A DNA stretch of 64,000 nt from positions 1 to 64,000 of the forward strand of contig NZ_VFVY01000022.1 in NCBI RefSeq assembly GCF_006442315.1, given 5' to 3'. Each line of letters starts with the position of its first letter. Positions within the stretch are counted from its first letter, which is position 1. Below are positions 8,537 through 17,574 of the stretch, in pieces. The stretch is from Mesorhizobium sp. B2-3-4. GTDB lineage: Bacteria; Pseudomonadota; Alphaproteobacteria; Rhizobiales; Rhizobiaceae. Both the position numbers and the translations under genes were made by a program. The notes beneath the pieces are model-generated. The model did not search any database, was not told the origin of the DNA, and saw nothing but the letters and a program-made list of their open reading frames with translations.

Positions 8537-9643
8537 ATGGAGCCACTGGAGCAGGGCCTTGGAATACTGCTGATCCTGATCGTCTTGCTCGATATCTTTC
8601 TCACCGTGCTCTACGCTCGCATTGGCACCAGCATTGTCGGATCCAGGGTGGCGCGGCTGGTCTGGGACACTTTCGTCCAGGCCGCTGAGATTTTCGGCTC
8701 TCGGCAAGGAGCCGTTCTGTCCCTCTGCGGTCCGGTCATCCTCGTGCTGCTCGTCGGGGTCTGGGCTCTCGGACTGACGCTTGGTGCGGCGCTGATCGTT
8801 CACCCGGAACTCGGCACGTCCATCCGCGCCACCAACGGCGCGACACCCACCGACTTTGTCACCGCCATGTATGCCGGTGGCACCAGCATGGCTATTGTCG
8901 GCGCGAGCGACTTCACCCCCCACACAAGCCTGACGCGGCTCCTTTTCCTATTCAATTCGCTGATCGGCACGTCGGTGATATCGCTGACGCTGACCTATCT
9001 AATGCAGGTCTATACAGCGTTGCTGCGGCGCAACTTGCTAGCCCTAAATAGTCATCTCCTGTCGGGGTGCACAGGCGACGCCGCCGAATTGCTCGCCCGC
9101 CTCGGCCCTCGAGGGCAGTTCAGTGCCGGCTACACAAACCTTTCGGAACTCGGTGTCGAGATGACTCAAACCAAGGAGGCACATCACTTCTACCCGGTGC
9201 TGTTCTATTTTCGCTTCAACGATCCATATCACTCGGTGTCACGTACCACGCTGCTGGCATTCGACACGGTGAGCCTGTTGAAGAGCGCGCTGAATGATCA
9301 GCAGTACGGCTGGCTGAAGGAGACGGGAGCCGTAGCGCAGCTTTGGGAAGCGTCAATGATGCTGGTCACCACCCTGGAAGAGACCTTCCTTCCTCACGGC
9401 GCACCGGATCGGGAGGCCCAACCAGACCAGCAGACCCGAGACCGCTGGCAGGCACGCTATCACGTTGCCCTGGCTCGGCTTCGCGAGGCGGGCATCGAGA
9501 CCACGGCTGACGAAGGAGCAGGTGCCGAGGCCTACATCGCCTGCAGAATGCAATGGGATCATCACATCACGAACCTGGCGCCGTCGATGTCTTACAGCAT
9601 GGACGAGATTGACACGGCAATGAGCGCTTTGGATCAAAGGTAA
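8537..9643 (+). CDS. Ion-channel-like membrane protein (two-TM potassium-channel fold) with large cytoplasmic tail
   Basis: 368 residues from ATG 8537, GGAGG eight nt upstream. Hydrophobic segments lie near residues 8-30, 58-85 and 125-155. Between the last two is a pore-helix-like stretch, FVTAMYAGGTSMAIVGASDF, where potassium channels have TVGYGD. The alignment is clear but the filter is altered (IVGASD), so selectivity is uncertain. The C-terminal 210 residues are soluble and carry no RCK/TrkA nucleotide-binding motif that I can see. Second gene after the MRJP-like gene. Confidence 0.65.
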   Translation: MEPLEQGLGILLILIVLLDIFLTVLYARIGTSIVGSRVARLVWDTFVQAAEIFGSRQGAVLSLCGPVILVLLVGVWALGLTLGAALIVHPELGTSIRATNGATPTDFVTAMYAGGTSMAIVGASDFTPHTSLTRLLFLFNSLIGTSVISLTLTYLMQVYTALLRRNLLALNSHLLSGCTGDAAELLARLGPRGQFSAGYTNLSELGVEMTQTKEAHHFYPVLFYFRFNDPYHSVSRTTLLAFDTVSLLKSALNDQQYGWLKETGAVAQLWEASMMLVTTLEETFLPHGAPDREAQPDQQTRDRWQARYHVALARLREAGIETTADEGAGAEAYIACRMQWDHHITNLAPSMSYSMDEIDTAMSALDQR

Positions 9644-10053
9644 AGTCGAACGATCCCATTCCCATAGGTAACGGAGCAGCATTAGCGGGGCGACTACATC
9701 CGCCGTCGTCGCACCGCCGACGCGGCTGACACTGAGGTGCTGCATGCTCCAGAGAGTCTATGCCGCCAAGGATGCCGCCTGCGCGTCACCATTGGCGAGC
9801 GGCGACGGTGGACGAGCGCATTAGCGGGTTGGAATTTCGCTCGATCGGGGGGCGCGCAAAGCTGACGTCGAATCGCGCCGCCGGCACCGTCATGTCCGCA
9901 TTCCGGCAAAGGCGAACTCTAGCTGAATAGCGGAAAAGGGGCGCAAAGCGGCCATTCGCGTCATTAGGGGCATACGTCGGCTTCGGTGAGAAGAAGACAT
10001 TCGCAATAGCGCTTGCGACCTGGACTGCGACTTTGAGTTGGGAAAGGCGGCGC
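9644..10053. other. Intergenic stretch at the right end of the insert
   Basis: About 410 bp between the channel-like gene and the DUF2493 gene, which point at each other. Open frames here do not look like proteins. This is the second junction of the insert with the ICE backbone. No terminator hairpin with a T-run and no target-site repeat was recognised. Confidence 0.45.
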
Positions 10054-10974
10054 TCACGAGCCGCCGAGCCGATAGATCGGAATGCCGAGCTTGCGGGCCT
10101 TGTCGGCAAGGTTTTCCTGAATGCCGTTGCCCGAAAAGATGATGACGCCGATCGGCATGACTGCCAACATTTGGTCGTTGCGTTTGAAGGGAGCGGCCTT
10201 GGCATGTTTGCTCCAGTCAGGCTTGAAGGCGACCTGCTGCACTTTGCGATGATCGGCCCAGCGGGCGGCGATCTTTTCGGCGCCTTTCGGTGATCCGCCG
10301 TGCATCAGCACCATGTCGGGGTGCTTGCAGCGGATTTGGTCGAGCTTTGCCCAGATCAACTGGTGATCAGCGGTATCGCCGCCGGAGAAGGCGATCTTGG
10401 GGCCGGCGGGTAGCATGACCTCGGTTTCCGCGCGCCGCCTGGCCGCCAGGAAGTCGCGACTATCGATCATTGCGGCGGTGAGATGATGGTGGTTGACCAT
10501 CGACCCGGTGCGCGGTCGCCAGGCCGAGCCGGTGTATTGATCGTAGTGGTCGGCGGCCTGGTCACGCATTAGCTCGAAGGCGTCGCGCCGCTCGATCGTG
10601 GTCCGGCCCTGGGCGGTGAGGTTCTCTAGTTCGACCGCCTTGATCTCGCTGCCGTCCTGTTCGCGCTGCAGGCGGCGCTGGGCCTGCTCGTTGTCGTCCA
10701 GTTGCCGCTCGATCCGTTGTACAGCTCGGTGGAAGACATTGGTGACGGACCAGAGCAGGTCATCGAGGTCGGGTTCGAGGCGCGTTTCGGCCAGGGTGGC
10801 GATGAGGGCGTCAAAGATGTCGGCCACGGCTCCGGCCACGTGGTCGCCGCCGGGGAGCGGTCGCGGATCGGGCTCGTCGGCAAATGGGCGCCAGCCATAG
10901 AGCTGTTGTTCGGTGAGGATGTGATCGGTCGGAGAAGCGGCGTGGTGCGGTTCGGTGTCGTCGTGCTCGCTCAT
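10054..10974 (-). CDS. DUF2493 (SLOG-like) ICE protein
   Basis: 306 residues from ATG 10974 with GGGAGC upstream; the frame stays open further upstream but lacks start signals. The N-terminal 190 residues are helical and charged. The C-terminal part, from KIAFSGGDTADHQLIWAKLD to GIPIYRLGGS, matches DUF2493, a Rossmann-like SLOG fold related to YpsA and thought to bind nucleotide-like ligands. Motifs include MVLMHGGSPKGAEKIAARWA and VIIFSGNGIQENLADKARKL. It is a standard backbone gene next to the toprim and helicase genes in rhizobial elements; its role is unknown. Confidence 0.85.
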   Translation of the reverse strand: MSEHDDTEPHHAASPTDHILTEQQLYGWRPFADEPDPRPLPGGDHVAGAVADIFDALIATLAETRLEPDLDDLLWSVTNVFHRAVQRIERQLDDNEQAQRRLQREQDGSEIKAVELENLTAQGRTTIERRDAFELMRDQAADHYDQYTGSAWRPRTGSMVNHHHLTAAMIDSRDFLAARRRAETEVMLPAGPKIAFSGGDTADHQLIWAKLDQIRCKHPDMVLMHGGSPKGAEKIAARWADHRKVQQVAFKPDWSKHAKAAPFKRNDQMLAVMPIGVIIFSGNGIQENLADKARKLGIPIYRLGGS

Positions 10975-11314
10975 GGGGATGCTCCCGTCGGTTTGACCGC
11001 GACCCTCGCGACCTTCATGGCGACGAGAGCCCACGGGCGGGACGGTCCGACACCCGCAGCGTAGCGGAGGGCCGGAGCGAAGCGGAGGATGGCGGCGGCC
11101 GGCTATTTTGCCTCGCGATGGAACGGCGTCTCGACCAATCGCTACCATTTGCGAGCAGTCGCGCGCCGCTGGAAAATAGTCGGCCGCCGCCATTGCCTGG
11201 CCGGCCCGATTGTGGGCCGATCGCCCTCTCGAAGGCCGGGTCGCGGTTCCCTACCGGCGGGCTCCTATACATGCTATGCGGCCACACCGTGGGCCGCGCG
11301 CTTCCCCTCCCGGC
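10975..11314. other. Intergenic region with long imperfect inverted repeat
   Basis: About 340 bp upstream of the DUF2493 gene and downstream of the toprim gene. No protein-like frame was found. It contains the inverted repeat at 11089-11193 and probably the DUF2493 promoter. Confidence 0.5.
11089..11193. repeat. Inverted repeat, about 23-bp arms around a 58-bp centre
   Basis: Left arm 11089-11112 (ATGGCGGCGGCCGGCTATTT then TGCC) and right arm 11171-11193 match as inverted repeats with about two differences. The centre contains a smaller imperfect repeat (TCGCGATGG against CCATTTGCGA). The whole can fold into a branched stem-loop. In an ICE backbone such structures can be origins of transfer or replication, or leaders; which applies here is unknown. 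Confidence 0.6.
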
Positions 11315-12351
11315 TCACGCCGCCCGTGTCAGATAACGGATGCGATCCCTGCGCATAAGCTGGTCCGCAATCGAGGCGCGGAAGGTGGCAAGTCCGAAAT
11401 GGCGGAGGTCTTCATTGAAGTCCTCCGTCTCCGGCGACAGCACGATTGCCTCGATTCCGGCGTCCGTCGCGCGCTCGAGCAGACTGTCTCGGGCACCGTC
11501 ACCGGCCGGATCGTTGTCGCGGATGACATAGAGCCGCCGCAGGTTCGGAGGGAACAGGATGGCGGCGAGATGAGCCGCCGAGAGAGTCGCCGCCATCGCC
11601 ATGTCGGGCAAAGCGCATCTGAGCGACAGCGTCGTCTCGATGCCTTCGCCCGCTGCCATGACGCTGCCAGGTACGCCGAAGCGGACGGCATGACCGAGGA
11701 GGTTACCCATTGCCCGACGCGGTGTGTCGACGAGTGCCTTGCCGGAGCCATCCGGTGCCAGCCAGGTGCGGTGCGCGCCGGTCAGATGTCCATCGAGGTC
11801 GGTGACAGCGGCGATCATCGCCGGCAAAGTCGTGGTCGGTCCACGATCGTCTGGCCGGTAGTAGCAATGTGGATGGAACTGCAAGGATGCGGTTCCGTGC
11901 AAAGTCGCAATGCCACGTCTACGCAAATACGTTTCCACGAGGGTGCCGATAATGGGCTTCGACATGGCGACCAGTCGGCGAGCCGCTTCCGGAGATCCAA
12001 TGGGGACCTGCTTGATCGGCTCGGCCGGTCGGGGTGGCATGGCATCTGGCATAGCGAGAAACACGCGCGCCTCGTCGGCGACGTCCCGGAAATTGACCAG
12101 TCCGAGGCATTCGCGGATGACATCGAGCAGGTCGCCATGCTCGCCGGTAGCGGCGTCGCTCCATTTGCCTGGCGGTCCCTTCGGGGATGGCTGCAGACGC
12201 ACGAACATCGAGCGGCCCGGCGCATTGCGGACGTCGCCGACGGTCCAATAGTTGCCCTGGCGACGGCCATTGGAGAGGTAGTGGCGGCACACCGCCTCGG
12301 CATATTCGCCGAGGGGTGTGCGAGGTCGGAGGCAGCGTGACGCGCAATCAT
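11315..12351 (-). pseudogene. Toprim/DUF7146 primase-helicase-type protein with an early one-base frameshift
   Basis: The expected start, ATG 12351, has a GGGAGG and overlaps the helicase stop (ATGA), and its first residues MIARHAASDLA match the family start. The family sequence then continues in another frame from LGEYAEAVCRHYLSNGRRQG to the stop at 11315. One missing base near 12315-12322 explains this. The rest is intact: an N-terminal zinc-ribbon/DUF7146-like part, then a toprim domain with GEGIETTLSL (catalytic Glu) and YVIRDNDPAGDGA (Asp-x-Asp). The family is the element-borne primase-like protein. A base-calling error or use of an unusual in-frame start (CTG near 12354) are alternatives to true loss. 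Confidence 0.7.
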
Positions 12352-15300
12352 GCAGCCTCCCGGTCACTGACCCGCTCGATTGGGAAGCGGTCGAGCACGC
12401 GCTCCAGCACGGCGAGCCCGTTGGCGTCGATCGGCACGAACATCCTGAGCTTCCACGAAATGATCTCGTGGAAGAGACCGTAGGCGGTGAGGCGCTCGCG
12501 CATCGTGTCGGTGAAGCCGGACAATTCGATGCGCCATGTGCCCATGACGCGGCTGCGGCGAAGCTGGAGATCCTCGGCAAGATCAAGGATGGTCCGGCCG
12601 TCCAGCAGAGCCGCAAACGCCTGCTCCGGCGATAGCGCAACCACGTTCGTCGCAGAGGCGTTGGCGGCCCATGCCGGCGAGACGCGGCGGCCGATGAGGC
12701 GCTCGCCCTCGTCGGTCTGAAGTCGATAAACGCGGGTCGACTCGTTGGGCAGGCGCTTCCAGATCGGCAGCAGCAGGCCGGTGACCATGTGCAAGACCGA
12801 GTCCGAAAACTCCGGCACCCCGGCGATTTCGACCGTCCAGGCAGTTGTGAAAGCCTCGCGGTCGGCCTCGACCCAGCGTGTTTCGCCCATGGCCTTGAGC
12901 GGCATGTTCTGGCCTTCCATCGGCCGGATCAGGCGGACACGTCGCTCGACCTCGCCATCGTCGAGCATGACGCTGGGGGTCGGGATCTGCACGGCGGCTC
13001 GGCCCGATTGCTCGTTGATGAGCAGTACGGCACGCGGATCGCGGAGATGATCGAGCGCCGCACTGAGCGTGACGGGCCGATTGCGCTTGCGTTCGGTGAT
13101 CGTGAGCAGGCGGCTTTCGGAGCCGGTGCGCGGATGGGTGTAGATCACCTGCCGATCGGTGACGACGAAGTTTTCGGCCTTCAGCGTCTCCAGCCCGGCA
13201 TCGTAGGTGCCTGACGCGATCGCGCCCTCGATGCGCGCCGCCAGCAGTTGCTCGAAGGCACCGAACAGCACGCCCTGCAGCGCAATGGTCAGTGCGAGCA
13301 GACGATTGAGGAAGGTGGTGATCGGCGGCAACTCGTCCTTGATGCCATTGGCATCCATCAGCTTGAGACCCGTCGCCGCCTCGAAACGCTCGAGCGAACA
13401 GCCCTCGACCTTGCCGCGTATGATCAGCAGATAGAGTTGCCGTAGCGCATCGCGGGCATAGTGGCTTTCCAGATTGTCCTCTGGCCGGAACAGGCCCTGG
13501 CCGCCGGTCTGGCGCTGGCCGCGCGTGATTGCGCCGAGCGTGTCGAGCCTCCGCGCGATCGTCGAGAGGAAGCGCTTTTCCGCCTTCACATTGGTCGAAA
13601 TCGGCCGGAAGAGCGGCGGCTGCGCCTGATTGGTGCGATGCGTGCGGCCTAGGCCCTGAATGGCTGTGTCGGCCTTCCAGCCGGCTTCGAGCAGATAATG
13701 CACACGCAGCCGCGTGTTCCGGGCCGACAGTTCGGCGTGGTAGCTCCTCCCCGTTCCGCCCGCGTCCGAGAACACCAGAACGCGCTTCTGGTCATCCATG
13801 AAGGCCTGCGTCTCGGCGAGGTTGGCCGAGCCCGCGCGATTCTCGACAACCAGGCGGTCGCCCTTGCGCACGATGCGGCGCGAGCGACCGGTGACCTCGC
13901 CCACGATGTCCGTGCCGAAATGCTGGACGATCTGGTCGAGTGCGCCGGGCACGGGCGGCAGGCTGGCGAGCATGGCGATCAGGTCATCGCGCCGGGCGAC
14001 CGCCTCCCGGCTCTCGACCGGCTGGCCGTCGCGGTAGACCGGCCGGGACGACAGATTGCCGTCGCTGTCGGTGAACGGCTCGTAGAGCTGCACCGGGAAG
14101 GAATGGGCCAGGTAGTCAAGGACATATTCCCGCGGCGTGATGTCGACGCGAACGTCGTTCCATTCCTCGGTCGGCAGTTCGGCCAGCCGCCGTTCCATCA
14201 GCGCCTCGCCGGTCGAGACGATCTGGATGACAGCTGCATGGCCCTCCTCCAGATCGCGGGCGATCGAGCGGATCAGCGTCGGCGTCTTCATGCTGGTGAG
14301 GAGATGCCCGAAGAACCTCTGCTTGGCGCTTTCGAATGCGCTGCGAGCGGCCGACTTGGCCTGGGCATTGAGCGTGCCGGTACTGCCGGTGATGTTGGCC
14401 GCCTGCATGGCCGCGTCGAGATTGTTATGAATGATGCCGAAGGCGCCGGCATAGGCATCGTAGATGCGGATCTGTTCCGGCGTCAGCTCATGCTCGATCA
14501 GCTCGTATTCGACGCCGTTGAACGAGAGCGAGCGAGCCGTGTAGAGGCCGAGCGCCCTGAGGTCGCGGGCCAGCACCTCCATCGCCGCGACGCCGCCGGC
14601 CTCAATCGCCTCGACAAACTCGGCGCGGGTGGAGAACGGGAAATGCTCGCCACCCCAGAGGCCGAGCCGCTGGGCATAGGCTAGATTGTGGACGGTGGTG
14701 GCGCCAGTCGCCGACACATAGACAATGCGGGCATTCGGCAGGGCGTGCTGGAGTCGCAGGCCAGCACGGCCCTGCTGCGAGGGAGAGGTGTCGCCCCGCT
14801 CGCCCTTGGCGCTGACGGCATTCTGCATCGCATGCGCTTCGTCGAAGATGATGGCTCCATCAAAATCCGGACCCAACCATTCGACGATCTGCTTGACCCG
14901 CGAAACCTTCTCGCCACGGTCGTCGCTGCGCAGCGTGGCATAGGTGGTGAATAGGATGCCTTCCGGCAGCGTGATCGGCTTGCCCTGCGGAAAACGCGAC
15001 AGCGGCGTGATCAGCAGGCGCTCCATGCCGAGCGCCGACCAATCGCGTTGCGCATCCTCGATCAGTTTGTCGGACTTCGAAATCCACACCGCCTTGCGAC
15101 GGCCCTGCATCCAGTTGTCGAGGATCACGGCCGAGGATTCCCGCCCCTTGCCGACGCCGGTGCCGTCACCGATCATGAAGCCTTGGCGGAAGCGAACGGC
15201 GCCGGCGGCGTCATCGGCCGCGGCGCTGACGACGTCGAAGGTGTAGTCGAGGGTCCAGGCGCCGGCGAGATATTCGGCATGGGCCTCGCCGGCATAGATG

Positions 15301-16853
15301 ACGGTCTCGATCTGCGCATCCGACAGCAGGTCGAGAACGTTCCGTGGCAGGCGCGGCCGATATCTCGGCTTGGGCGGAGCGACCGAGGCCATCGCCGCCG
15401 ACTGCACAAGTTGGGTCGGGTGCGCCTGCGCGCCGGGAATACGGATCGCCTGAAGCCCGTAATCTTCATAGATCGCATCGCTGATGTGGCCGCCCTCGGC
15501 GGCCTGCCAGTCGATCACTTCATAGGCGAGTTCGACGGCCTCGGGATCGGCGATCGAGGGGCGCGGTGTCGCCCTCGTCGTGCGCGCAAGATAGCCGCGT
15601 ACGGTGCGAGGTACGGCCGAAGACGGTGTGTCAGTGACGCCCCTGGGCATAATGACCGGCAACCGTGCCGGCACATGCTCGCTGACCCATTCGAGGAGCG
15701 TGGCGGCATCGCCATCACGATCGATGCTGATGAACACTCCGGCGCGAGCGATCTCGGCCGCATCGTAGTTCATCGGCCGGCTCTCGAAGGCATCGAGCGC
15801 AGACTCGATCTCGCCGAGGCGCTGATCGACCTCGTCGGGGAGTTCGTCGACTTCGCCATACTCGCCTTCCAGCCGATCGTATTCCTTGCGCAGCGCTTCA
15901 CGTTGTGCCCGCTCCGCGTCGGTCAGATCGGTGGGGGTGCCGGCGAGCGCTCTCAGGCCGTGAGTGTGGCCATAGGGCAGATCGACATCGACCACGATCC
16001 ACTTCCAGCCCTCTGCGGCGATATCGTCGGCGATCGACTTCAGCTTGTCGCAGACCAGGCGGTCGAGCAGCACAGGGTCCTGCAGCCAGCCGCCATTGTC
16101 GGCCTCGAACAGGTCACGCAGAACAATGCCGCCGGCTGCGAGATAGGCCTCGACGCCGACGAATAGCGTTCGGCGATCGCTTGCCCGAACCGTGGTTTCG
16201 GTCAGCATGCGCCGGATTTGATGCGGCTCCTTCGACCACGAATGTTCGAGCGCCTCCCAGACCTGTTCCTGACGGGCGTGATCGTCGGTCACGGTGAAGG
16301 CCATGAGTTGATCGAGGTTCATGCCGTCCTGCTCGTAGATATCGTGCAGCTTGGGCGAGACCTTCGCGAGCCGCAGGCGTTGCTGGACAAAGGTCGCGGA
16401 CACGAAGAAGCGTGCCGCAATCTCCTCGTGGGTCGCGCCCTGATCGTGCAGGGTCTGGAAGGCACGGAACATGTCGAGAGGATGGAGGTCCTCGCGCTGG
16501 AAGTTCTCGGCCAGCGAATCTTCCTCGATCGGCACCTCGCTATGTGCGTCGGTGACGACGCAAGGCACAGGCTCGGTTTTGACCATGCGCTTCTGCTTGA
16601 TCAGCAGCTCAAGGGCGCGATAGCGGCGGCCACCAGCCGGCACCTCAAACATGCCGGTCTCGTTGCCCTCACCATCCAACACTGGCCGGACGTTGAGACT
16701 CTGGAGCAGGCCGCGCCGTCCAATCGAGGCGGCCAGGTCCTCGATCGTTTCCCCGCGCTTGATGCGCCGGACGTTGGACTGGCTCAGCATCAGCTTGTTG
16801 AACGGGATGTCGCACGAAGCGTTGAGGGTGATCTTCTGCTTGACCGTAGCCAT
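12348..16853 (-). CDS. ParB-like protein fused in frame to Strawberry-notch-type helicase
   Basis: 1501 residues in one uninterrupted frame from ATG 16853. Residues 1 to about 382 are a ParB/Spo0J-type protein of the ICE kind (VPAGGRRYRALELL, then ENFQREDLHPLDMFRAF, then an HTH). From residue 383 (TLLEWVSEHVPARLPVIMP) it is a Strawberry-notch helicase: Walker A GDGTGVGKGR, DEAH box IIFDEAHAMQN, SATGATTVHNLAY motif III, and QGLGRTHRTNQAQ motif VI. In related elements these are two genes, parB of about 700 codons and a helicase of about 1450 with an N-terminal methyltransferase-like domain. Here the ParB C-terminus and that N-terminal domain are gone and the remaining parts are joined in frame near 15708. 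Expected roles are DNA binding and ATP-driven remodelling during element replication or transfer. Confidence 0.85.
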   Translation of the reverse strand: MATVKQKITLNASCDIPFNKLMLSQSNVRRIKRGETIEDLAASIGRRGLLQSLNVRPVLDGEGNETGMFEVPAGGRRYRALELLIKQKRMVKTEPVPCVVTDAHSEVPIEEDSLAENFQREDLHPLDMFRAFQTLHDQGATHEEIAARFFVSATFVQQRLRLAKVSPKLHDIYEQDGMNLDQLMAFTVTDDHARQEQVWEALEHSWSKEPHQIRRMLTETTVRASDRRTLFVGVEAYLAAGGIVLRDLFEADNGGWLQDPVLLDRLVCDKLKSIADDIAAEGWKWIVVDVDLPYGHTHGLRALAGTPTDLTDAERAQREALRKEYDRLEGEYGEVDELPDEVDQRLGEIESALDAFESRPMNYDAAEIARAGVFISIDRDGDAATLLEWVSEHVPARLPVIMPRGVTDTPSSAVPRTVRGYLARTTRATPRPSIADPEAVELAYEVIDWQAAEGGHISDAIYEDYGLQAIRIPGAQAHPTQLVQSAAMASVAPPKPRYRPRLPRNVLDLLSDAQIETVIYAGEAHAEYLAGAWTLDYTFDVVSAAADDAAGAVRFRQGFMIGDGTGVGKGRESSAVILDNWMQGRRKAVWISKSDKLIEDAQRDWSALGMERLLITPLSRFPQGKPITLPEGILFTTYATLRSDDRGEKVSRVKQIVEWLGPDFDGAIIFDEAHAMQNAVSAKGERGDTSPSQQGRAGLRLQHALPNARIVYVSATGATTVHNLAYAQRLGLWGGEHFPFSTRAEFVEAIEAGGVAAMEVLARDLRALGLYTARSLSFNGVEYELIEHELTPEQIRIYDAYAGAFGIIHNNLDAAMQAANITGSTGTLNAQAKSAARSAFESAKQRFFGHLLTSMKTPTLIRSIARDLEEGHAAVIQIVSTGEALMERRLAELPTEEWNDVRVDITPREYVLDYLAHSFPVQLYEPFTDSDGNLSSRPVYRDGQPVESREAVARRDDLIAMLASLPPVPGALDQIVQHFGTDIVGEVTGRSRRIVRKGDRLVVENRAGSANLAETQAFMDDQKRVLVFSDAGGTGRSYHAELSARNTRLRVHYLLEAGWKADTAIQGLGRTHRTNQAQPPLFRPISTNVKAEKRFLSTIARRLDTLGAITRGQRQTGGQGLFRPEDNLESHYARDALRQLYLLIIRGKVEGCSLERFEAATGLKLMDANGIKDELPPITTFLNRLLALTIALQGVLFGAFEQLLAARIEGAIASGTYDAGLETLKAENFVVTDRQVIYTHPRTGSESRLLTITERKRNRPVTLSAALDHLRDPRAVLLINEQSGRAAVQIPTPSVMLDDGEVERRVRLIRPMEGQNMPLKAMGETRWVEADREAFTTAWTVEIAGVPEFSDSVLHMVTGLLLPIWKRLPNESTRVYRLQTDEGERLIGRRVSPAWAANASATNVVALSPEQAFAALLDGRTILDLAEDLQLRRSRVMGTWRIELSGFTDTMRERLTAYGLFHEIISWKLRMFVPIDANGLAVLERVLDRFPIERVSDREAA

Positions 16854-16978
16854 CTTGATTATCTCCGCGACGGGCGGCCGAGACTCTCTCGACCTCCAAA
16901 CCCGTCACAAAGACCGGCGCAGCCCTCTCACTCTACGTACCGCGCCGCACACGGAAGATCCGAGGTACGTGAGGAGGA

Positions 16979-17574
16979 TCACGCCGCCCTTCTGTCGATG
17001 TCGGTCTCATCGGCCTCGCCTGTGCCCGTCCTGGATGCGCCGTCAGGTTGCGGTAGGAAGGCAAGCAGCCAGTCGGCCGCCTTGCTGGCCCGCGACGCGG
17101 CACGCACGATCGCGCGGTTGTCTTCGCGCAGAACCTCAAGCCAGGAGGCCAGGTAGTCGGCGTGGCGCACGGTCGGCACGATGCCAAGCGAGGCGCAGCA
17201 GAAGGCTGCGTTCATCTCGGCGACCAGTTCCTCGAACGCATATTTCTTGGTGCCGAAGGCGCCGCCGAGGTCCCGGCCGACGCGGGAGGGATGGCCGGTC
17301 GCATGGCCAAGTTCGTGCAGGGCGGTGCGGTGCCAGTCGATGGTCTCGAAATAGGCCTGCGGGGGCGGCACCCGAACATAGTCATGCGCCGGAGCATAAT
17401 AGGCGCGATCGCCACCGATGCGGAAATCGATCCCGGTCGCCTTGATCAGCGCGTCGGCGGCGGGCTCGATCAGTCCAGGCTCTGGTGCAGGCGGAGCCAC
17501 GGCCAGATCGTCAGGCAGATTTTCGCATTGCGCCACGTTGAACACGATGAAGCGCTTCAGGAACGGTATGCGCT
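16979..17574 (-). pseudogene. ardC: ArdC antirestriction protein, 5'-truncated
   Basis: Only the C-terminal zinc metalloprotease-like domain remains: FNVAQCENLP, then IDFRIGGDRAYYAP, the HELGH zinc motif in WHRTALHELGHATGHPSR, and the family ending RADYLASWLEVLREDNRAIV-like with ASKAADWLLAFLP. The N-terminal ssDNA-binding half, about 120 residues, is missing. Upstream the sequence changes to ligD at about 17563-17576, just before IPFLKRF. A GTG at 17545 could start a 188-residue remnant but has no clear ribosome-binding site. ArdC proteins protect incoming conjugative DNA from restriction; this copy has probably lost that role. Confidence 0.8.

Noticed and set aside
9786..10053. Minus-strand frame before DUF2493 as an extension of the gene
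   Set aside because: The DUF2493 gene ends at 10054 with a clear family C-terminus; the frame beyond is different and not protein-like.
13698..16166. Long plus-strand open frames (13698-14684, 15048-16166) opposite the helicase gene
   Set aside because: They mirror the codon pattern of the minus-strand fusion gene, lack ribosome-binding sites and resemble no protein family.
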